Assembly: GCA_003164255.1 (NCBI GenBank)
Contig: PLST01000564.1
Coordinates: 1 to 5,252, forward strand
Source of the DNA: Acidobacteriaceae bacterium
Lineage (GTDB): Bacteria; Acidobacteriota; Terriglobia; Terriglobales; Acidobacteriaceae
DNA: 5,252 bases
Direction of reading: 5' to 3'
Every line of letters starts with the position of its first letter. Positions within the stretch are counted from its first letter, which is position 1. A program made the translations under genes and the position numbers. The notes under the pieces were generated by a model. It made no database searches. It was given only the letters and a program-made list of their open reading frames with translations, and was not told the DNA's origin. Of this stretch, positions 1 through 5,252 are shown one piece after another.

Positions 1-73
1 AATCGGACAAAGCATGAACTCTCCTGGCTGACAGCGATTTCGGACGAGGGTTCGACTCCCGCCGCCTCCACCA
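1..73 (+). ncRNA. ssrA: tmRNA (transfer-messenger RNA), 3' end only
   Basis: This is the 3' part of tmRNA, which with SmpB rescues stalled ribosomes and tags the unfinished protein for degradation. The stretch with AAAGCATG followed by GATTTCGGAC, a T-loop TTCGACT at 51-57 and a terminal CCA at 71-73 matches the conserved tmRNA 3' end, as in the E. coli series AAGCATG...ATTTCGGACGCGGG...CTCCACCA. The CCA is encoded. The 5' half, the tag reading frame and most pseudoknots lie outside the window, so the acceptor pairing cannot be checked. The T-stem reads GAGGG (46-50) against CCCGC (58-62), which leaves an A47-G61 mismatch where bacterial tmRNAs normally have a C-G pair. A complete ordinary tRNA is excluded because no cloverleaf fits upstream of the T-arm. 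Confidence 0.88.
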
Positions 74-107
74 ATAACTTTAAATACTCAACGACGAGAA
101 TCAGGCC

Positions 108-146
108 GGAAACACAACAAACAGCGCTTGAAACGCATTTGTTTCC
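108..146. repeat. Inverted repeat between convergent ssrA and SYLF gene
   Basis: GGAAACA at 108-114 is perfectly complementary to TGTTTCC at 140-146, enclosing 25 bases in which a small GCG/CGC pairing could nest. It lies between the end of tmRNA and the end of the convergent SYLF gene, where a transcription end is expected. No T-run follows on either strand, so a classical intrinsic terminator is not supported. It may be an RNA-processing or Rho-associated structure, or chance. Confidence 0.3.
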
Positions 147-154
147 AACGCGCC

Positions 155-194
155 GCGGGCGCCCAGGAATCAAATCTCTTCCCGGAGCGCCCGC
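155..194. terminator. GC-rich hairpin downstream of the SYLF gene (candidate bidirectional terminator)
   Basis: GCGGGCGC at 155-162 pairs perfectly with GCGCCCGC at 187-194. The stem can extend inward through CCAGG (163-167) against CCCGG (181-185), with one mismatch and a bulged A at 186. The structure sits about 22 bases beyond the stop codon of the - strand SYLF gene and about 80 bases beyond the tmRNA 3' end, which fits a transcription barrier between convergent genes. Neither strand has a following T-tract, so the terminator call is tentative. Confidence 0.4.
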
Positions 195-216
195 AAGCAT
201 CGATCATCGGTTTAGG

Positions 217-906
217 TTATTTTGAGGCGATTGCCTGTGCCTTTGCATCTCTCACGGCATCAAGGAACGCGTGTGCGGCTTGCGGCACGGCTACTTCGCC
301 CTGCAAGATGTGGCGAGTCGAGACATCGTGGCCGTAGATGGCCTCGGTAGAGTCATCGTCGCGGCGGATAGCAGCACCGTTAAGCGTGACTCCGGCAAAA
401 AGGCCACGAGCGCGTGAGTAGGTGAGGACTTCGGTCTCCAGCTTCCAGTCGGTATTGGCGGAGGCATGGCGTCCAACCGGCCCGGCCGCCGCTGAAGCAT
501 CGGCGCCCAGTTCAAAGTTGCTGTTGATCAAGTGCTGCATTCCACGGTCGTTCTGGATGACCATAACCAGGTCCACGCCTTCGACGCCGATTTGCAAGCC
601 CCAGCTTCCGCCGGTGATGGTGAAGAATGCCGGTGCGCTCCATCCGTCAGCGGTGCGGCAGGTAGCAATGCCTCTGCCATTCTCCGCGCCAAAAACAAAG
701 CCGCCCTTGAGAAGGTGGGGCACGACGGCTATGCACTTTGCGTGCTCAAACACTTCTTGCGGAATGCCCTTGTCGGGAGCCGCCATGATCTCATGGAGCA
801 CATTGCCGGCATGATCGAGCCGATCATAGGTTGCTTCGCGGCTGGATGCCGCCCAGCCGATGCTGGTCATGCTGAGTATTGCGACGAACGTCATAATTTT
901 TTTCAT
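217..906 (-). CDS. Exported SYLF-domain (Ysc84-like) lipid-binding protein
   Basis: A 229-residue protein of the bacterial SYLF/Ysc84 family (old name DUF500). Eukaryotic relatives bind phosphoinositides and actin; the role of the bacterial exported forms is poorly known, with envelope or stress functions usually proposed. The N-terminus (MKKIMTFVAILSMTSIGWA) is a signal peptide with cleavage probably near residues 19-20, so the mature protein is predicted to be periplasmic. The family core follows: AKCIAVVP and GGFVFGAENGRG (about 56-78), the GWSAPAFFTITGGSWGLQIG block (88-107), VMVIQND, FELGADASAAAGPVGR, and TYSRARGLFAGVTLNGA (about 162-178). Two cysteines (about 58 and 83) could form a disulfide. 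I chose the ATG at 906 because GGTGAG lies 4 bases upstream. A GTG at 915 would add three residues (MSH). It is convergent with ssrA and divergent from the CsbD gene. Confidence 0.92.
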   Translation of the reverse strand: MKKIMTFVAILSMTSIGWAASSREATYDRLDHAGNVLHEIMAAPDKGIPQEVFEHAKCIAVVPHLLKGGFVFGAENGRGIATCRTADGWSAPAFFTITGGSWGLQIGVEGVDLVMVIQNDRGMQHLINSNFELGADASAAAGPVGRHASANTDWKLETEVLTYSRARGLFAGVTLNGAAIRRDDDSTEAIYGHDVSTRHILQGEVAVPQAAHAFLDAVRDAKAQAIASK

Positions 907-910
907 GTGA

Positions 911-916
911 CTCACC
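911..916 (-). promoter_or_regulatory. Ribosome binding site of the SYLF gene, decides the start
   Basis: On the - strand GGTGAG lies 4 bases before the ATG at 906. GGTGA is the 3' part of the anti-SD complement AGGAGGTGA. The same bases contain the alternative GTG start at 915, which itself has only a weak GGGTAG upstream. This favours the ATG. Confidence 0.5.
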
Positions 917-1139
917 GTTTTCTACCCATGCGCAGCGTCATAAACTTCCTGCGCACTGAGGCGCACAAGGTAATTCTGAGATTAGTAGGATTCGATTGCC
1001 GCGTCTGAGCAATTGGGCTCAGTCAAGCGATGAGATGCGCGCTGATGGCAAGGGGCGACGTGGTCCAAACTGCTCAGACCGAAATGATTCCGGCCGTTAG
1101 ATTCGAGTCAATAAGAGACTGATTCACACAGGAGAAGGT
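916..1139. promoter_or_regulatory. Shared divergent promoter region of the SYLF and CsbD genes
   Basis: About 224 non-coding bases separate two outward-facing genes, so both promoters must lie here unless CsbD is read from elsewhere. Two short inverted repeats are visible: TGCGC (950-954) with GCGCA (961-965), and CTGAGC (1005-1010) with GCTCAG (1017-1022). A weak sigma-70-like pair for the SYLF gene (TTGTGC, 18 bases, TTTATG on the - strand) flanks the first repeat. I could not find a convincing promoter for CsbD. No small ORF with a credible start is seen. Confidence 0.45.
1130..1134 (+). promoter_or_regulatory. Ribosome binding site of the CsbD-family gene
   Basis: AGGAG lies 5 bases before the ATG at 1140. 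It is a strong Shine-Dalgarno match that fixes the start of this small gene. Confidence 0.8.
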
Positions 1140-1331
1140 ATGGATATCAATCGAGTAAAAGGCGCTATCGATAAGGTGGCCGGAATCACGAAGCAGAAGA
1201 CTGGCGGGTTGATCGGCAATAGGAAGCTCCGCGTAGAAGGCATTGCTCAAGAATTCAAAGGCAAGGTTGAAGACGCGTGGGGCGTAGCGAAAGATACGGT
1301 CCGTCAGACCGATAAAAAATCAGGAAAATAA
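1140..1331 (+). CDS. CsbD-family small stress protein
   Basis: A 63-residue, lysine-rich, very hydrophilic protein of the CsbD family, the group that contains Bacillus CsbD and E. coli YjbJ. These proteins are abundant in stress or stationary phase and their molecular role is unknown. The family pattern is clear: RVKGAIDKVAG near the N-terminus, then IGNRKLRVEGIAQEFKGKVEDAWG (about 25-48) and a basic tail. The length is normal for the family. There is no signal peptide or membrane segment, so it is predicted to be cytoplasmic and mostly helical or flexible. It has its own strong AGGAG site, is divergent from the SYLF gene and convergent with the glycosyltransferase operon. Its Bacillus relative is under sigma-B control; whether this gene is stress-induced is inferred only from family and neighbour. 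Confidence 0.9.
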   Translation: MDINRVKGAIDKVAGITKQKTGGLIGNRKLRVEGIAQEFKGKVEDAWGVAKDTVRQTDKKSGK

Positions 1332-1355
1332 CGGGACACACGCCACGGCTGTATG

Positions 1356-1375
1356 CAGCGCAGGCTCCTGCGCTG
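1356..1375. terminator. Perfect hairpin between convergent CsbD gene and operon end
   Basis: CAGCGCAG (1356-1363) and CTGCGCTG (1368-1375) form a perfect 8-bp GC-rich stem with a 4-base loop. It lies 24 bases after the CsbD stop and 5 bases after the - strand zinc-ribbon stop at 1381, exactly where a shared transcription end is expected. No T-run follows on either strand, so it may act with Rho or as a 3'-end stabiliser rather than as a classical intrinsic terminator. Confidence 0.5.
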
Positions 1376-1380
1376 ACGAT

Positions 1381-1589
1381 CTAGGACATATCCGCCCGAC
1401 GGAAACCCAGCCAATAGCATCGCCGCCAGCAAAACATGCAACGAACTGGCTGCAACGCAAACAGGCTGAGCAGGCCATCAATTGGCCGCAGCTCGGCCTG
1501 TTTGAATTTCAGTGAGTTGCACCACGGGCACTCGTGCCTGATCCACAGAAGGCGCGGCACCCAGCTGGGCCAGGATCGATTCGAAAAGT

Positions 1590-1593
<4 letters not shown>
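1381..1593 (-). CDS. Small CxxC/CxxC zinc-ribbon protein, third gene of the operon
   Basis: A 70-residue protein of unknown function. It carries CPWC (C22, C25) and CMFC (C52, C55), a pair of CxxC knuckles spaced as in a small zinc ribbon. The intervening segment includes RPIDGLLSLFALQPVRC, and the protein ends with an aromatic and basic tail (WRRCYWLGFRR). I associate short proteins of this pattern (CxxC, a basic helix, LL..., PxRC, xxC, ...RxxW) with acidobacteria. It is predicted to be cytoplasmic; zinc binding is inferred. Two things support it as a real gene. Its ATG overlaps the GH130 stop in an ATGA junction (1590-1593), and AGGAG (1602-1606) stands 8 bases upstream. It ends 5 bases before a hairpin. 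It could regulate the operon or simply be co-transcribed. A chance ORF remains possible because of its length. Confidence 0.62.
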
Positions 1594-2650
<1,057 letters not shown>

Positions 2651-2654
<4 letters not shown>

Positions 2655-5032
2655 GAAGAGATGCTCATTTCAACGTGCCGTTCCCGTGCGTTTGCAACCT
2701 TGGCCTCCTGCATCTCAAGCAGGGCCATCAGGAACGAAAGTGTCGATTCCGCCCCCTGGTTTTCGTTAATGCGGTCTGGATGAAGGCCGTCTCGGCAGCC
2801 ACCCGTGGCTGCGTCATAAAGTGGCATCCGCAAGTCATTCTTGCCAAGAAACCAGCGGAAAACGCGCTGGGCTTCTTCTAACCAAAAGCTTTCTTCGGTA
2901 AGTTTGTATACCTCGAGGCAAGCAGCGACGGTTGCGCATGCTTCCACGGGTTGCTGATCGAAACGCGCTTTCTCACTGCCTTCAATAAAGAATCCATTGG
3001 AGCCGATCGGCACAAAGATCTCCTTGTCGCCGCGGTGCTGCTCGGCAACAAGCCACTTGAGAGAGTCCATCCCAGTTTCAATCATTCTCTGGTTGCCGCT
3101 CCGCCATCCCGCCAGGATGAGCGCCTGCGAAAGTCGCGCATTCGAGTAGGAAAGGCTCTTCTCAAACCATTGCCATGATACAGAATGGCTGCGGTCGTAG
3201 ATATCGAGAAGCCGGTTCGCAAGTATATTGCGAGCGCCCTGGATGGTTCTGTCTCCAGGAAACCAGTCGAGATACGCTTGCATGCCCAGGATGCAAAACG
3301 CCCAGGCACGCGGACTGGTGAACGAGAGCGTAGCGGGGACTGCGGCTTCAAACAGCCTCCCGGCGGCTCCTCTCAATCCCGCATCCCTTGAATGTCCGAG
3401 CACGTTCCCTAGAGACCACAAGGCACGGCCATGACTATCGTCTGACCCCACCTCTTCCAGCCAGCGGCGGTCATAGCCCAGGAAGTTTCTGAAGCGTCCC
3501 GTCTCGGTATTGAACGCAAGCCAAAGAAACGCCAGGTAGCGTGCGGAAAAGCGCGCGTCCCTCCAAATGCCGGCTCGTGCCGGATGTTCATCTAGAAGGG
3601 TCGCCACAATGAGCGCACGAGCATTGTCGTCGGTGGTATAACCTTCGCTTGAGTTGGGTATTGAGAAAATGGCATGCTGCAGGATGCCTGTATCGTCCGT
3701 CATCCTCAACATGTGGGCGGTATCCAGGACCGGAAGGTCCTCAAAGGCATTCTCTGATGCACCGACTTTCACTGCAGCCCTTGGCTGCAGGGCCCGCTCG
3801 AACCGGGCTCGCTGGAAACTCGCCATGTACTTGCGCGCGGTCTTTGACCACACTGTTTCCCGTGAGTGGAGATAGGCCCGTTTTCGCATGGCGTGCCGTT
3901 CCCCATCGTTATCGAGCAGCCGCAGCACTGCGCCTGCGATCGCTCCAGGATCTTCGAACGGGACAATTACGCCTCGATCGTTTGCCAGTAACTCCTTCGC
4001 GTGCCAATATGGCGTCGAGATCACGGCCTTCCCCGCACCCAGCGCAATGGCAAGCGTGCCGGAGACGACCTGCGCCTCCTGCCGGTAGGGGGTAATGTAG
4101 ATATCCGCTGCGCCAACATGTTCAACCAATTCCTCTGCGCTCACAAAACGATTCACGAGGATCAGGCTCGACGACACACCAAGCTCTTCCGCTAGTGCCT
4201 GCAACTCTTCGCGGTAGCGCTCGCCGTCGCGGCGCCGGATATGCGGATGCGTCACACCGGAGACGATATAAACCACGTTCGGATGCTTCGCCAGAATCGC
4301 CGGCAAAGCTCGAATAACGTTCTCGATCCCCTTGTTGGGTGACAGCAAGCCGAACGTAAGCAGCACCGACTTTCCTTCAGTACCGAACCGGTCCTTGTAG
4401 TAATTCGGATCCATGAATTGAAAATCAGGCACGCCATGCGGAATGATGTCGATCTCCGCATCCGGAACTCCATATACCTCGCGCAGGAACTGCGCCGCCT
4501 GCTCGCTCATCACAACAAGGCGATCGGAAAGGTGCGCGATCTCTTTGAGCACCATCCGCTGATTCGCGTCCGGCTCCCGTAAAACCGTGTGCAGCGTCGT
4601 CACAACAGGCATCTTCAGCTTGCGCAGCAAGGTCAGGATATGGCTACCTGCAATCCCGCCGTAGATTCCGTATTCATGCTGAAGGCATACCAGGTCATTC
4701 CCGTTGAAGTTCAGAAACTCTGCGGCCCGCTCGTAGGAACTCAGATCTTCTTGTTCGAGCTCCAGGCGAACTTGCTCCGGATACTCATAGCTTGAATCCG
4801 GATCATTAACGGGAATGGCAAACAGACGCTCGGCGCCGAATTCCGTCGCAAGCGCACTGCATAAATCCGTCGTAAATGTCGCGATTCCGCACTGGCGCGG
4901 AAGATAATTTCCAACAAACGCTATGCGCGTGGGCAAGGGAAGGCTGCAACTCTTCGACGCGGTGGGCAACGAGGCTGCGGATCCATGGCTTATCGCTTGA
5001 TGTTCATGGCAGTTCTTTTCAGAGAGGGACAT
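2651..5032 (-). CDS. GT4 glycosyltransferase fused to a C-terminal alpha/alpha-toroid-like domain
   Basis: A 793-residue two-part protein. Residues about 36-405 are a GT-B fold, GT4-type retaining glycosyltransferase: RIAFVGNYLPRQCGIATFT (36-54) as the first Rossmann strand and loop, LQHEYGIYGG (117-126), LHTV (147-150), PHGV (198-201), FGLLSPNKGIE (227-237) and the donor-site block YRQEAQVVSGTLAIALGAGK (316-335). The usual EX7E donor motif is incomplete: E319 is present but the second Glu position is Leu or Ala. Residues about 435-775 form a helical region with repeated acidic and aromatic motifs (GYTTDDNARALI 464-475, GSDDSHGRALWSLG 529-542, WFEKSLSYSNARLSQAL 622-638, NENQGAESTLSFLMALLE 756-773) that resembles six-hairpin glycosidase or epimerase toroids; this fold call is inferred. 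There is no signal peptide or membrane segment. It is the first gene of the operon, with AGGA 4 bases before the ATG. Donor and acceptor are unknown; GDP-mannose is a guess from the GH130 neighbour. Confidence 0.9.
3772..3790. repeat. Perfect 8-bp hairpin inside the glycosyltransferase gene at the domain junction
   Basis: CTGCAGCC (3772-3779) and GGCTGCAG (3783-3790) are perfectly complementary across a 3-base loop. On the mRNA this encodes about residues 415-421 (LQPRAAV), the linker between the GT4 part and the helical C-terminal part. It may be incidental, or may slow ribosomes between domains. Confidence 0.45.
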
Positions 5033-5175
5033 ATCGTCCTGCTTTCGCTTGAATCAACTTGCTGCAAGGCGTCTTTGTTCACATTCACTTGCACGGAGCT
5101 TTTGCGGTCCCGAACAATATTCGATGTACAGGGAAGCAAGGATGCGAATGCTCAGAGCCCTGAGGATGCTTCCTC
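5033..5175 (-). promoter_or_regulatory. Leader / upstream region of the three-gene operon
   Basis: These 143 bases have no convincing gene and should hold the operon promoter if it is not read through from upstream. I see no clear -35/-10 pair. One 13-base interrupted palindrome, CGAA-CAATA-TTCG at 5111-5123, lies about 80 bases upstream of the start codon and could be an operator; this is weak evidence. Short alternative hairpins (CTCAG/CTGAG and GAGGA/TCCTC on the - strand, about 5150-5176) occur just after the possible upstream stop. Confidence 0.35.
5037..5040 (-). promoter_or_regulatory. Ribosome binding site of the glycosyltransferase gene
   Basis: AGGA (within GCAGGA) lies 4 bases before the ATG at 5032. 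It is a modest match with short spacing, but no other start lies close before the conserved GT4 core, so it supports this start. Confidence 0.5.
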
Positions 5176-5250
5176 TCAGTTCAAATCTGAAGGCAACTCC
5201 AGAATCTGGCGAACATCGAGCGCTACTTCGAAGAAGCTATCGGAAGAATT
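5176..5250 (-). CDS. Possible C-terminal end of an upstream gene (partial)
   Basis: One - strand frame is open from the window edge to a TGA at 5176-5178, giving 24 residues (NSSDSFFEVALDVRQILELP followed by SDLN). The other two - strand frames stop within a few codons. The acidic, helix-like composition suits a real protein end, but 24 codons is too short to identify a family or to exclude chance. If real, it would lie 143 bases upstream of the glycosyltransferase gene in the same direction. Confidence 0.33.
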   Translation of the reverse strand, partial: NSSDSFFEVALDVRQILELPSDLN

Positions 5251-5252
5251 GG

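Noticed and set aside
1..73. Ordinary tRNA gene ending in CCA
   Set aside because: The T-arm and CCA fit, but the bases upstream do not form anticodon and D arms and instead match the tmRNA 3' domain (AAGCATG, ATTTCGGAC).
422..1008. Two + strand ORFs (130 and 158 aa) opposite the SYLF gene
   Set aside because: They are antisense to a clearly conserved SYLF protein, overlap each other in different frames and show no domain or good ribosome site.
74..1139. Genomic island starting at the tmRNA 3' end with a second att copy in the window
   Set aside because: I found no integrase and no second copy of the tmRNA 3' sequence within the window; only the T-stem mismatch hints at it.
1356..1375. Classical Rho-independent terminator
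   Set aside because: The stem is perfect but no T-tract follows on either strand, so it is kept only as a candidate non-canonical terminator.
3649..4095. 148-aa + strand ORF rich in Arg, Pro and Ser
   Set aside because: It lies fully antisense to the GT4 coding region, whose motifs are unmistakable; the composition is that of an antisense shadow and no family is recognisable.
5124..5252. + strand ORF from ATG 5124 open to the window edge (43 codons)
   Set aside because: No ribosome site, and a very basic, Arg-rich translation typical of an antisense frame; a real gene here would run beyond the window and cannot be judged.

Overview
The window looks like chromosomal DNA from a Gram-negative soil-type bacterium, most likely an acidobacterium (Terriglobia-like). 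This assignment is an inference. It rests on a moderately GC-rich composition, CsbD and SYLF stress-type proteins, a long GT4 glycosyltransferase with a C-terminal toroid coupled to a GH130 phosphorylase, and a very short CxxC/CxxC zinc-ribbon protein of a kind I associate with acidobacterial genomes. No taxonomic marker is complete.

Left edge: the first 73 bases are the 3' end of a tmRNA gene (ssrA, + strand). Its T-arm carries an A-G mismatch. A short non-coding stretch with two inverted repeats follows, then a convergent gene for an exported SYLF-domain (Ysc84-like) protein on the - strand. This gene is divergent from a small CsbD-family gene on the + strand, and the two share about 230 bases of upstream DNA. 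A perfect 8-bp hairpin sits between the CsbD stop and the end of the next - strand operon.

The main body (5032 down to 1381, - strand) is a tightly packed three-gene operon whose genes are joined by two 4-base start/stop overlaps (TTGA and ATGA). First is a 793-aa protein with an N-terminal GT4 glycosyltransferase and a C-terminal alpha-helical, probably alpha/alpha-toroid, domain. Second is a 354-aa GH130-family beta-mannoside phosphorylase with a TTG start. Third is a 70-aa zinc-ribbon protein with a clear AGGAG ribosome site inside the GH130 gene. Together they suggest a cytoplasmic route that builds and/or phosphorolyses a mannose-containing oligosaccharide. The third gene is easy to miss and is the least explained part.

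Right edge: 5033-5252 holds the operon leader and possibly the last 24 codons of an upstream - strand gene. I see no insertion sequence, CRISPR array, integrase or complete tRNA.
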